Origin: UBA5070 sp035352895
GTDB lineage: Bacteria > Fibrobacterota > Fibrobacteria > UBA5070
Direction: 5' to 3'
Assembly: GCA_035352895.1 (NCBI GenBank)
Contig: DAOPYN010000005.1
Location: 59,001 to 123,000 of the forward strand
Length of the DNA: 64,000 nucleotides
Every line of letters starts with the position of its first letter. Position 1 is the stretch's first letter. The position numbers and the translations under genes are program-made. The notes beneath the pieces are model-generated. The model was not told where the DNA came from and did no database searches. It saw only the letters and a program-made list of their open reading frames with translations. Positions 17,604 through 25,755 of the stretch are shown piece after piece.

Positions 17604-18833
17604 ATGCCGCAATCCTCCGCCGTGGAGCTCCTGGCCCCGGCGGGCGATCCGGAACGGATGCGGATCGCCTTCGCCTACGGGGCGGACGCGGTCTACGCCG
17701 GACAGGCGGCCTTCTCGCTGCGTGGACGCGAAAACGGGTTTTCCAACGCGCGGATCGTCGCGGACGCCGTGGAGGAGGCCCACCGCCTGGGCCGGAAGTT
17801 CTTCCTGGCCGCCAACGTGTTTCCCCACAACAACAAGGTGGAGGCCTTCCGCCGAGCCTTGACGGAAATTGTTGAAGCCGGTCCCGACGCGTTGATCATG
17901 GCCGATCCAGGCATGATCGGTTGGATGCGCAAGACATTCCCCGACGTGGCGGTGCACCTGTCCGTGCAGGCGCATGCCGTGAACTGGGCCACCTGCGGAT
18001 TCTGGCACGACATGGGTGTCAGGCGGGTGATCCTGGCCCGCGAGCTTCTGTTGCGCGAGGTGCAGGAGATCCGCGAGCGCGTGCCGGCATTGGAGCTGGA
18101 GGTGTTCGTCCACGGCGCGGTGTGCATGGCCCAGAGCGGCCGCTGCATGATTTCCGACTGGATGGAGCACCGCGACGCCAACCAGGGGAACTGCAACAAC
18201 GCCTGCCGCTTCCCCTACGAGCTGACTGCCTCCTCCCCCAAGCTCCCCGAGGGCGAGGCCATCCGGGTGACCGAAGACGAACACGGCACCTACCTGTTCA
18301 ACGCGCGCGACCTGTGCGCGCTTCCGGTGCTGGATCAGGTGGTGGCCACCGGGGTCCATTCCCTGAAGATCGAAGGTCGCACGCGTTCTCCCTACTACGT
18401 CGCCCAAGTGGTGCGCGCCTACCGCCTGGCCTTGGACGCCATCGCCAAGGGGGAGCCGGTTCCCTCCGCGGCCCTGTCGGCCATCGCCGCCACCGACACG
18501 CGGGGGTGGACCAGCGGATTCCGGGTGGCCGGCGATCCGCTGGGCCAAATCCTGAACGCCGACCGCGAACACCCTCCCGGGGCCGTGGTGGTGGGGCAGA
18601 TCCGCGACTGGAACGACGGCCGGGCCACCCTTTCGGTGCGCAACCGCATCGAAACGGGCATGCGTCTGGAGCTTCTTTCTCCGGAAGGAATCCAGGAAAT
18701 ATCGGCCTCGGGGCTGGAAAACCACCGGGGCGAGCGGGTGGATGCCTTGCACTGCGGCATGGAAGGCTGCAGGATCGACCTGGCAACGCCACCTCGTCCC
18801 TGGAGTTTCCTGGTGCGCGCCGCGGGAGGTTGA
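17604..18833 (+). CDS. trhP: U32 family protein, tRNA U34 hydroxylase TrhP-like
   Basis: U32 'peptidases' of the YegQ group (TrhP) make 5-hydroxyuridine at position 34 of tRNAs using prephenate and probably an iron-sulphur cluster. The 409-residue protein has the signature start LLAPAGDPERMRIAFAYGADAVYAG, FVHGAVCMAQSGRCMIS and the cysteine cluster NQGNCNNACR, followed by SLKIEGRTRSPYYVA. The C-terminal domain is shorter than in long U32 members. Paralogues RlhA and UbiU/V share the fold, so the symbol is likely but not certain. The wobble-modification role fits with tyrS downstream only in a general way. Confidence 0.75.
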   Translation: MPQSSAVELLAPAGDPERMRIAFAYGADAVYAGQAAFSLRGRENGFSNARIVADAVEEAHRLGRKFFLAANVFPHNNKVEAFRRALTEIVEAGPDALIMADPGMIGWMRKTFPDVAVHLSVQAHAVNWATCGFWHDMGVRRVILARELLLREVQEIRERVPALELEVFVHGAVCMAQSGRCMISDWMEHRDANQGNCNNACRFPYELTASSPKLPEGEAIRVTEDEHGTYLFNARDLCALPVLDQVVATGVHSLKIEGRTRSPYYVAQVVRAYRLALDAIAKGEPVPSAALSAIAATDTRGWTSGFRVAGDPLGQILNADREHPPGAVVVGQIRDWNDGRATLSVRNRIETGMRLELLSPEGIQEISASGLENHRGERVDALHCGMEGCRIDLATPPRPWSFLVRAAGG

Positions 18834-18871
18834 GGCACCCCGCAAGGGGATCGAGGCAACAGGGGGGCGAG

Positions 18872-18879
18872 TACCTTTC
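18872..18879 (+). promoter_or_regulatory. TAnnTTTC promoter box for the 18993 gene
   Basis: TACCTTTC precedes a leader of about 110 bases with direct/inverted CGGTC-TCGACC segments (18895-18925). The long leader may be regulatory; no known riboswitch is recognised. Confidence 0.35.
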
Positions 18880-18992
18880 GAACCGAATCCTTCCGGTCCT
18901 CGACCGTTCCCGGTCTTCGACCTTCCATCGTGCGCTTGTCGATCCGATCGTCCGGGGAACAGCCTTCGCACATCCTCAACGGGAGTCCGTCC

Positions 18993-19685
18993 ATGAAATC
19001 CAGCCTCAGAATCGCCACCCTGGCCCTCCTGATGTCCTTCACCGGCGTCCAGGCCCAGCAGATCGGGACCCTGGAGCCGGAGGCCAAGCAGGCGGTCTAC
19101 GTCCATCCGTTGCAGATCCTGTCCATGGGAGGCGCCCTGTTCGTCCCCAAGTCCAGCCTCGTGTGGATCCAGCTGGATGCCGAGAGGTACATCGTGCCTG
19201 GTTGGTCGGCGGTGGCGGGATTCCAGAACCTGGCCGCGAGCTTCACCGACAACTCCGACAATTACGGGGAGTTCGGGATGTTCGATGCCGTCGTGGGCGC
19301 GCGGTGGTACCCCACCAAGCCGTTCAGCGGATTCTACGTGCAGTCGCAGTTGGACTACAACAGCATCACCATGCACACCGACAAGGAGAACGGCAAGGAA
19401 ACGGGCGACCTCGAGGGCTCGCGATTCGGATTGGCGCTGGTGTCCGGTTACAACATCAAGGGAAGCCGTCTCACCTTCGATTGGAACGCCGGCCTGTGCG
19501 CCTTCGCATCGCCCACCTTCAAGGTGGATCGTCGCTACAACGACAACAGCGGAAGGCCACCCGTGTCGCTTTCCCTGGACGATGCCTTCAGCGAGCCGGC
19601 CGTGAGCAAGTACAAGTCGTACGCCAACATGGCCGTCGCCGGGTTCATGCCCACCATGAACTTGGCGGTCGGCGTCCAGTTCTGA
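18993..19685 (+). CDS. Exported protein, probable outer membrane barrel
   Basis: The 230-residue protein has a clear signal peptide (KSSLRIATLALLMSFTGVQA, cleavage before QQ). The mature part alternates aromatic and polar residues (RWYPTKPFSGFYVQSQLDYNS, RFGLALVSGYNIKGSRLTF) and ends with VGVQF, typical of small outer-membrane beta-barrels similar to OmpW/PagL-like or DUF3575-type proteins. Family not certain. ATG at 18993 is chosen since it starts the signal peptide; an upstream ATG at 18930 would place 21 unrelated residues before it. Confidence 0.65.
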   Translation: MKSSLRIATLALLMSFTGVQAQQIGTLEPEAKQAVYVHPLQILSMGGALFVPKSSLVWIQLDAERYIVPGWSAVAGFQNLAASFTDNSDNYGEFGMFDAVVGARWYPTKPFSGFYVQSQLDYNSITMHTDKENGKETGDLEGSRFGLALVSGYNIKGSRLTFDWNAGLCAFASPTFKVDRRYNDNSGRPPVSLSLDDAFSEPAVSKYKSYANMAVAGFMPTMNLAVGVQF

Positions 19686-19708
19686 CCGTTCTCGCCCATC
19701 GGGCGGTT

Positions 19709-19716
19709 TACCTTTA
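19709..19716 (+). promoter_or_regulatory. TAnnTTTA promoter box for tyrS
   Basis: TACCTTTA lies 31 bases before the TTG start of tyrS, in the gap after the exported protein gene. Confidence 0.35.
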
Positions 19717-19747
19717 GGGACTTCATCCCAGTCCGGAGAACCGCCCA

Positions 19748-21031
19748 TTGATCTCGGCCAAAGAACAACTCGAAATCCTCCGTCGCGGCGTCATCGAGAT
19801 GATCGACGAGAAGGACCTCCTGGCGAAGCTGGAAAAGAGCGTCGCCACCGGCAAGCCCCTGCGCGTGAAGATGGGCGTGGATCCCACCGCGCCGGACATC
19901 CACCTGGGTTTCACCGTGGGCATGCGCAAGCTGCGCCAGTTCCAGGACCTGGGTCACCAGGTGGTGCTGATCGTGGGCGACTACACCGCCACGGTGGGGG
20001 ATCCCTCGGGCAAGTCCAAGACCCGCGCCCGGCTCACCCACGAGCAGGTTCTGAAGAACGCCGAATCCTACAAGGAGCAGTTCTTCCAGGTGGTGGACCG
20101 CGACAAGACGGAAGTCGTCTACAACGGCGAATGGTTCCGGACCCTGAGCTTCGACAAGGTCACCGAGCTGATGAGCCGCATCACCGTGGCGCAGATGCTG
20201 GAACGCCAGGACTTCCAGAACCGCCATGCCGCGGGCAATCCCATCTCCCTGCACGAATTCCTCTACCCCCTGATGCAGGGGCTGGACAGCGTGATGATCG
20301 AGGCCGACGTGGAGCTGGGTGGCACCGACCAGAAGTTCAACGTCCTGCGCGGACGCGAGCTCCAGCGCGACCAGGCCTTGTGCGAGGTTTTCGGGAAGCC
20401 CCACCAGGAGCCACAGGTGGGACTGTTCGTGCCCATCCTCCTGGGAACCTGCGGCCAGGAGAAGATGTCCAAGTCGCTGGGCAACTACGTGGGGATCACC
20501 GAGCCCCCGCAGGTGATGTACCACAAGATCTACTCCATTCCCGATCCCCAGGTCGCCGATTGGACCATCCTGTTGACCGACATGCCCATGGCCGAGATCG
20601 CCTCCCGCAAGGCGGCCCTGGAGTCGGACCCCGCCTCCATCAACGCCTGGAAGGCCTGGCTCGCCCACGAGATCGTCCGCCAGTACCACGGCTTGGACGC
20701 CGCCGACCAAGCCCGCGAGCGCGAGGCCGCGGTGCATCGCGGCGAGGAGTTGCCGGACGACACGATTTTTTTAGAAGCTCTCGATCCCTCTGTGATCAAT
20801 TTTTTGAATGGTTCGGACAGTGTCGATAACAGTTTCGCCTATCTACTCCTGCTGATCGGGGCCTTCACCTCAAAGGGAGAGGCCAAAAAAATGATCCAGA
20901 ATGGGGGGGTCTCACTCAACGGAACGAAAGTGCTCGATCCGGCTACAGAGGTCCGGAGGCTCATGGTTCGCGGGCAAAGACACATCTTGAAGGTGGGAAA
21001 GCGCAAGGTCTGGGCGATTGACCTTCCTTAG
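19748..21031 (+). CDS. tyrS: Tyrosyl-tRNA synthetase
   Basis: TyrRS charges tRNA-Tyr. The 427-residue protein has the class I signature DIHLGF (52-55, the HIGH equivalent), the KMSKS loop (239-243), the tyrosine pocket GGTDQKFN, and a C-terminal S4 RNA-binding domain (SKGEAKKMIQNGGVSLNG). The start is TTG; no ATG fits the family N-terminus. From about base 20761 to the stop the GC content falls to about 51% by count (138 of 271), while the preceding coding part is clearly higher, and this part has runs of 6-7 T, A or G. The reading frame stays open and motifs are intact. Confidence 0.93.
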   Translation: MISAKEQLEILRRGVIEMIDEKDLLAKLEKSVATGKPLRVKMGVDPTAPDIHLGFTVGMRKLRQFQDLGHQVVLIVGDYTATVGDPSGKSKTRARLTHEQVLKNAESYKEQFFQVVDRDKTEVVYNGEWFRTLSFDKVTELMSRITVAQMLERQDFQNRHAAGNPISLHEFLYPLMQGLDSVMIEADVELGGTDQKFNVLRGRELQRDQALCEVFGKPHQEPQVGLFVPILLGTCGQEKMSKSLGNYVGITEPPQVMYHKIYSIPDPQVADWTILLTDMPMAEIASRKAALESDPASINAWKAWLAHEIVRQYHGLDAADQAREREAAVHRGEELPDDTIFLEALDPSVINFLNGSDSVDNSFAYLLLLIGAFTSKGEAKKMIQNGGVSLNGTKVLDPATEVRRLMVRGQRHILKVGKRKVWAIDLP

Positions 21032-21277
21032 CGTTCCGTTCTTGATGAATGCTTGATTTCCGTTCGTCCTGAGGAGCCCATGGAATGGGCGTCTCGAAGG
21101 GCGAGGACAGTCGTGTATCGGAACGCTTCCCTAGCGCGCCGACAAAAGGAAGTTCTGGAAAGTGGGGCAGGGGGGGGGCAGGAACTCTCCAAGGCGAGTT
21201 TGCTGGAAAGCCGGAAGATCAGATCATACTCTGAAAACTCTTGCTGATCTCAAAATTCTCCGAGTATATTCGGAGGA
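21032..21277. other. Intergenic region between tyrS and ATPase 1
   Basis: No gene is seen in this 246-base stretch. It contains a repeat-like segment (TTCGTCCTGAGGAGCC at about 21062, then TCTCGAAGGGCGAG), an 8-base G run near 21175, and at its end the 18-bp palindrome described separately. Confidence 0.5.
21258..21275. promoter_or_regulatory. 18-bp palindrome on the ATPase 1 start (candidate operator)
   Basis: CTCCGAGTATATTCGGAG has perfect 6-base arms. It overlaps a promoter-like TATATTCG (21265-21272) 5 bases before the ATG and also the only Shine-Dalgarno-like GGAGG. A related palindrome with the same arms lies before the second ATPase. Confidence 0.5.
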
Positions 21278-22474
21278 ATGAATTTTCGGGAAGGGTATGG
21301 CGACTATGTTCGTAGGTGGCAAGCAGCGCCACTGATCAAGGTGCTGGTGGGGATGCGCCGGACCGGGAAGAGCGTGATGCTGGCCCAGGTGGCAGACCTT
21401 TTGAAGACCCAGTTCCATCCGCCCGAGGCTGTGCATCGCTTCGACATGGAACTTCTGGCCAATGCCAGGTTTCGCGACGCGTTCGCTCTTCACGAGCATC
21501 TGCAAGGCTTGCCCAAAGGCGCGGTGTTGATCGACGAGGTGCAAGAGATCAGCGGTTGGGAGCGTTTGAGCGCGTCGCTTCTGGCCGAAGGGTGGGAAGT
21601 CTGGCTGACGGGGTCGAACGCCCGGATGTTGTCCTCCGACCTGGCCACCCACCTGACGGGCCGGTTCATCGAAATTCCCGTATGGCCCCTGGGATGGAAG
21701 GAGTTCGGTCAATTTCGCGGCACGACCCATCCCGAGGAATTCGATCGGTTCCTGCGTTGGGGAGGTTTACCGGGACTTCACCATCTGCCATGGGAGCCGG
21801 ATCTTTCGGGGCAGTACCTCCAGACGGTCTACGAATCCATCTTGCTGCGCGACGTGGTCGCGAGGTTCGCTGTCCGGAACGTCCCCTTGCTGGAGCGGCT
21901 GTTCCAGTTCGTGGCAGATTCCGTCGGAAGCCCGCACAGCGCTTCGTCCATCGCGAAATTCCTGAAATCCCAGCGCTTGAGCCTGAGCGCCGATACGGTC
22001 GATTCCTACGTCGGGTATCTGGAGGCAGCGCACCTGGTCCATCGCGTGCCCCGTTGGGATGTGCGAGGCAAACGCCTCCTAGAGGTTTCCGAAAAGCTCT
22101 ACCTGGGGGATACGGGCCTGTTCCAAGCCGTGCTGGGGCGATCCGGAGAGATCGGAGCGGTCCTTGAAAATCTCGTGTTCCTGGAGCTGCGTCGTCGCGG
22201 GTGCAGGGTCTCGGTGGGCAAGGTCGGGGAGCACGAGATCGACTTCGTAGCCGAAAAAAACGGTCAGACTTCCTACCTCCAGGTGGCTTGGATCCTGGCC
22301 GACGATAAGACCAAGGAGAGGGAAGTCCGGCCCTTGCTCGCCGTGGACGACCACCACCCCAAATGGGTGCTCACCTTGGATCCGCTGCCGGTGTCCTTTC
22401 CCGCCGGAATCCGTCACCTGGATGCGCGCCGGTTCCTGGGTGGGGAACAGGTGGAGGCGGGGGTGTTGGGGTGA
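21278..22474 (+). CDS. AAA-type ATPase with DUF4143 C-terminus (first of tandem pair)
   Basis: The 398-residue protein has Walker A in VLVGMRRTGKSVML, Walker B VLIDEVQEI, the sensor TGSNARMLSS, and a C-terminal DUF4143-like region (ENLVFLELRRRG, VGEHEIDFVAEKNG), where EIDFV resembles a PD-(D/E)XK nuclease-like core. Proteins of this group are common in accessory DNA of Bacteria and Archaea and have no settled function. It is about 400 residues, the usual length. A paralogue follows in the same direction. The ATG is only 1-2 bases from the purine-rich GGAGG, so leaderless initiation or a later start is possible. Confidence 0.8.
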   Translation: MNFREGYGDYVRRWQAAPLIKVLVGMRRTGKSVMLAQVADLLKTQFHPPEAVHRFDMELLANARFRDAFALHEHLQGLPKGAVLIDEVQEISGWERLSASLLAEGWEVWLTGSNARMLSSDLATHLTGRFIEIPVWPLGWKEFGQFRGTTHPEEFDRFLRWGGLPGLHHLPWEPDLSGQYLQTVYESILLRDVVARFAVRNVPLLERLFQFVADSVGSPHSASSIAKFLKSQRLSLSADTVDSYVGYLEAAHLVHRVPRWDVRGKRLLEVSEKLYLGDTGLFQAVLGRSGEIGAVLENLVFLELRRRGCRVSVGKVGEHEIDFVAEKNGQTSYLQVAWILADDKTKEREVRPLLAVDDHHPKWVLTLDPLPVSFPAGIRHLDARRFLGGEQVEAGVLG

Positions 22475-22729
22475 TGTGAGCTCATTGGGTGCGTTTAGAC
22501 CACCCCGCAGCTTCGCCCTTCGAGGTGGCTCAGGACTGGCCCCTCGTCAGGCTCGGGTCAGGCTTTTCGCAAAAGCTCCGATCGTAATCGGAGAAATGCC
22601 CCTATCCCGCCAGGTTTGCTGTCGAGGCGGATGTGAGGCTGCGGTCACGACTGCTTCTTACGAGGTTGTATCGAAAAAATAAGAGATGTTCTGCCGGATT
22701 TTTCGATATGGCGAAATATATTGTTGCTA
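22475..22729. other. Intergenic region between the tandem ATPases
   Basis: No convincing gene is seen. The region holds a repeat-like CCTTCGAGGTGGCTCAGGAC segment (about 22507), the second 18-bp palindrome (22576-22593) and a pair of inverted TATCGAAAAA boxes. A 28-codon reading frame starting at 22597, 4 bases after the palindrome, has no recognisable product. Confidence 0.45.
22576..22593. promoter_or_regulatory. 18-bp palindrome before ATPase 2 (candidate operator)
   Basis: CTCCGATCGTAATCGGAG has perfect 7-base arms and shares CTCCGA...TCGGAG and total length with the palindrome at 21258. It lies 137 bases before the ATPase 2 start. Confidence 0.5.
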
Positions 22730-22759
22730 ATGATTCGGCGTCCTGGGTATATCGAAAAA
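22669..22759. repeat. Three TATCGAAAAA boxes at the ATPase 2 start
   Basis: TATCGAAAAA occurs at 22669-22678 and 22750-22759, and inverted at 22699-22708. The first two form an inverted pair in the promoter region; the third is inside codons 7-10 of ATPase 2. They may be protein-binding sites or chance AT-rich repeats. Confidence 0.35.
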
Positions 22760-23977
22760 ATTCATCGGTTCTTGGGTGCTCCGGTCATCAAAATCTTGAC
22801 CGGGATGCGCCGAGTGGGAAAGAGCACCATCCTGACCCAGTTGGCAGGTTCGCTGCGCGAACGTGCCGTCCCCGAAGCGAATATCGTCTTGGTCAACATG
22901 GAGTTGTTCTCCAACGCTTCCCTGCGGGACCCGGCTCGCCTCCATCAACATATCCACGCCGCCTTGGCCGGGACGACGGGGCCCAGTTACATCCTGATCG
23001 ACGAGGTCCAGGAAGTGCTCGAGTGGGAGAGGGTGGTCCAGTCCTTGTTGGCGGAGAACTTGGGAGACATCGTACTGACGGGGTCGAACGCCCACATGCT
23101 TTCCTCGGAGCTGGCAACCCTCCTGACCGGCCGGTATATCGAGATTCCCGTGGCCTCACTGAGTTTGTCGGAGTTCATCGAGATCCGCTCCGAGTCGGTG
23201 GCCGCCCCAGAACCGAGGCTTGGAATAAACAACCCCGCAGCAAGCTACGGGGAATGCGACCCGAAGAAATTCAACGAATACCTGCAGTTCGGCGGCCTTC
23301 CGGGGCTTCATCACCTTCCATTGCAGGAGGAATACGCGGTGCCGTATCTGAACGCGGTGCTGGATACCTTGCTGTTGCGGGACATCGTGCAGCGCCACCG
23401 CATCCGCGATGTGTCGGTCCTGGAGAAGATCCTGCTGTTTTGCATGGATTGCACGGGAAGTCTGGTCTCCATCAAGAGCATCGCCGACTACTTCAAGTCG
23501 CAGGGAATGCGTGTGGGGCTGGAGACCGTCGCGCAATATCTCTCCCACCTTTGCGAGGCGTCCATCCTGGTGCGTGTTCCACGATTCGACATCCAGGGTC
23601 GGCGACAGATGGAGTATCTCGACAAGTACTACCTCACCGACGTGGGTTTGCGCTATGGTCGGTTGGGATGGTCCACCAAGCGCCTGCCGGGAACCCTGGA
23701 AACGTTGGTTTTCCACGAATTGGTACGACGGGGCTGGAAGGTTTCGGTCGGTGCACTGGCCAAACGGGAAATCGACTTCGTTGCCCAACGGCACGACGAG
23801 AAGCTCTACGTCCAGGTGGCCACCTACCTCACCGAGGAATCCACCCTGGAGCGCGAGTTCGGCAACCTGGAGGCGATCCCGGACAATTTCCCCAAGTTGG
23901 TGCTTTCCCTGGATGATCTTCCGGTGGGGGGGCGCAACGGAGTGCGTTGGCAAAACGTGAGGGATTGGTTGATGTGA
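22730..23977 (+). CDS. AAA-type ATPase with DUF4143 C-terminus (second of tandem pair)
   Basis: The 415-residue protein is a paralogue of the preceding one: ILTGMRRVGKSTIL (Walker A), YILIDEVQEVLEWER (Walker B), TGSNAHMLSSELATLLTGRYIEIP, FGGLPGLHHLP, and the C-terminal ETLVFHELVRRGWKVSVG / KREIDFVAQ block. It carries an extra insertion (about residues 150-175) with an Asn/Pro/Ala-rich segment. The ATG at 22730 is preferred to a TTG at 22721; TATATTGT ends 5 bases before it, the same spacing as at other leaderless-looking genes. Divergence between the two copies suggests an old duplication. Confidence 0.8.
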   Translation: MIRRPGYIEKIHRFLGAPVIKILTGMRRVGKSTILTQLAGSLRERAVPEANIVLVNMELFSNASLRDPARLHQHIHAALAGTTGPSYILIDEVQEVLEWERVVQSLLAENLGDIVLTGSNAHMLSSELATLLTGRYIEIPVASLSLSEFIEIRSESVAAPEPRLGINNPAASYGECDPKKFNEYLQFGGLPGLHHLPLQEEYAVPYLNAVLDTLLLRDIVQRHRIRDVSVLEKILLFCMDCTGSLVSIKSIADYFKSQGMRVGLETVAQYLSHLCEASILVRVPRFDIQGRRQMEYLDKYYLTDVGLRYGRLGWSTKRLPGTLETLVFHELVRRGWKVSVGALAKREIDFVAQRHDEKLYVQVATYLTEESTLEREFGNLEAIPDNFPKLVLSLDDLPVGGRNGVRWQNVRDWLM

Positions 23978-24049
23978 CCCCCCCCGAAGCCGGAGGGCGG
24001 GAAACTCCCCCTGGACCTCCTGCACCCTTCGGTGGTATGATCTCGCACG

Positions 24050-24805
24050 ATGGCCCAGATTGCCGAGCTCTGGAAGGAATGGAAGGTCGAGGGTTCTCGG
24101 CAGGCCAAGGACAAGCTCCTGGCCGAGTACGCGGGACTCTTGCGGCAGACCGCGCAGCGGCTGGCGGTGGGCCTGCCCAGCCATGTGGAACTGGGCGACC
24201 TGGTGGGGGCCGGTGTCATGGGTCTCATCCGCGCGGTGGAGACCTTCGATCCCGAGCGCGAGATCAAGTTCGAGACCTACGCCGTGCACAAGATCCGCGG
24301 GGCCATCCTGGACGATCTGCGCGCCCAGGACTGGGTGCCCCGGTCGGTGCGCCAGAAGGGGCGCAACCTGCAGAAGGCCTACGCCGAGCTGTCCTCGCAG
24401 CTGGGCCGCATGCCCTACGACGACGAGACCGCCCAGCACCTGGGCATGACCCTGGTGGAATTCGAGGACCTGCTCGCCGAGGTCGCTCCTCTCACGGTGC
24501 TCTCGCTGGACGAACAGGATGGCTTCGGCGACGACGCTCCCAAGCTCTCGGAAGTGATCGCCGATCCCCAGGCATCCAACGCCCTGGAGGAGATGCAGGA
24601 AGGCGAGGTCCGCGCGATCCTCCGCGAGGCCATCACGGGCCTTCCCGCCAAGGAACGCGCCGTGGTGGCGATGTACCACTTCGAGGAACTGAACTTCAAG
24701 GAGATCGGGAAGGTGCTGGGCGTGACCGAGTCGCGCGTGTGCCAGATCCACTCCAAGGCCATGGTGAAACTGCGATCCCGGGTGAAGCGGAAGGTCCGCA
24801 GATGA
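24050..24805 (+). CDS. FliA/WhiG-type alternative sigma factor
   Basis: Sigma-28 family factors direct RNA polymerase to motility or developmental promoters. The 251-residue protein has region 2 (LGDLVGAGVMGLIRAVETFDPEREIKFETYAVHKIRGAILDDLR, key residues around RGAILDDLR), region 3 (PRSVRQKGRNLQKAY) and a region 4 helix-turn-helix (FKEIGKVLGVTESRVCQIHSKAM). Length fits FliA. No flagellar gene lies in the window, so a WhiG-like non-flagellar role is possible. It overlaps the HDOD gene by 4 bases, and a GAF kinase follows, so the three act as one transcription unit. Confidence 0.88.
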   Translation: MAQIAELWKEWKVEGSRQAKDKLLAEYAGLLRQTAQRLAVGLPSHVELGDLVGAGVMGLIRAVETFDPEREIKFETYAVHKIRGAILDDLRAQDWVPRSVRQKGRNLQKAYAELSSQLGRMPYDDETAQHLGMTLVEFEDLLAEVAPLTVLSLDEQDGFGDDAPKLSEVIADPQASNALEEMQEGEVRAILREAITGLPAKERAVVAMYHFEELNFKEIGKVLGVTESRVCQIHSKAMVKLRSRVKRKVRR

Positions 24806-25755
24806 CCGGCCCCACCCAGCGGCTGGCATTGAAGCTCAAGGGGCCGCTGGAGGAGGGTGACACCCCCCCGACCCGCGACCAGCGCGCCGAGCGGCTCCGC
24901 CGTTCGACGGAATCCGTCATCACATTGCCCACCCTGCCATCTTCCATCGAGCGCCTGCTGGAGATGGTGGGGCGTCCGGACACCTCGGCCAAGTCGCTGG
25001 CCTCGGTGATCTCCATGGACCAGGTGCTCACCGCGCGGCTTCTCCGCCTGGCCAATTCCAGCTACTACGGATTCTCCCAGAAGGTCTCCACGGTGAGCCT
25101 GGCGCTGGTGATGCTCGGCTTCGACGCGGCCAAGGACATCGCCCTGACCACCACCGTCATGCGTTCGTTCAAGGCCCATGGGAACGATCCCCGCTTCGAT
25201 CTCTCCCGCTTCTGGTCGCACGCGGTTTCGGTGGCCTCGGCCAGCCGGTACCTGTCCCGCGTCCTGCGCATCGGTTCGCCGGGAGAGGCATTCACCGCGG
25301 GGATCCTCCACGACATCGGTCAGGTGGTGCTGCACGCCTACCACCCGGAGGCCTTCGGCAAGGTCCTCCAAAGGGTGCTCGAGGAGGGCGCGCCGCTTCT
25401 GGAAACGGAGCTTGAGGTATTGGGTGCCACCCATCCGCAGGTGGGCGGTTGGTTGTGCCGCCGCTGGAACCTTCCCGAGGCCATCTGCACCTCGGTGGAA
25501 TTCCACCATGCTCCCTTGGAATGCAAGGGCGGAAGCGGCGGCCTGCCGGGAGTGGTGGCGTTGGCCGACCATTTCGACGGGATCTCCCCGGAGGGCGGCT
25601 GGTTGGGCGGCAACGGCCCGGACAAGCTCGAAGGCATCCTCGCGGCCCTGAGCCGCGATGGATTCGTGGTCGAGACGGGCGACGTCGAATCCCTCTGGAA
25701 GGAGGTCGGCCTGGAGATCGGACGTTCCAAGGAACTCCAGGACGCGTTCCGATGA
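24802..25755 (+). CDS. HDOD-domain protein
   Basis: The 317-residue protein contains an HDOD domain from about residue 35: TLPTLPSSIERLLEMV, ISMDQVLTARLLRLANSSYYG, TVSLALVMLGFDAAKDIAL and GILHDIGQVVLHAY. HDOD proteins are signalling modules related to HD phosphohydrolases, usually without enzymatic activity. It is placed between a FliA-type sigma factor and a histidine kinase with 4-base overlaps on both sides, so it is probably an adaptor of that pathway. Confidence 0.85.
   Translation: MTGPTQRLALKLKGPLEEGDTPPTRDQRAERLRRSTESVITLPTLPSSIERLLEMVGRPDTSAKSLASVISMDQVLTARLLRLANSSYYGFSQKVSTVSLALVMLGFDAAKDIALTTTVMRSFKAHGNDPRFDLSRFWSHAVSVASASRYLSRVLRIGSPGEAFTAGILHDIGQVVLHAYHPEAFGKVLQRVLEEGAPLLETELEVLGATHPQVGGWLCRRWNLPEAICTSVEFHHAPLECKGGSGGLPGVVALADHFDGISPEGGWLGGNGPDKLEGILAALSRDGFVVETGDVESLWKEVGLEIGRSKELQDAFR

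Noticed and set aside
22597..22682. 28-codon gene after the second palindrome
   Set aside because: No conserved pattern, no good upstream signals, and composition typical for this gap.
21278..23977. Tandem ATPases as a known toxin-antitoxin or defence system
   Set aside because: DUF4143 ATPases occur widely; no partner toxin, nuclease or system hallmark is present, so I make no such claim.
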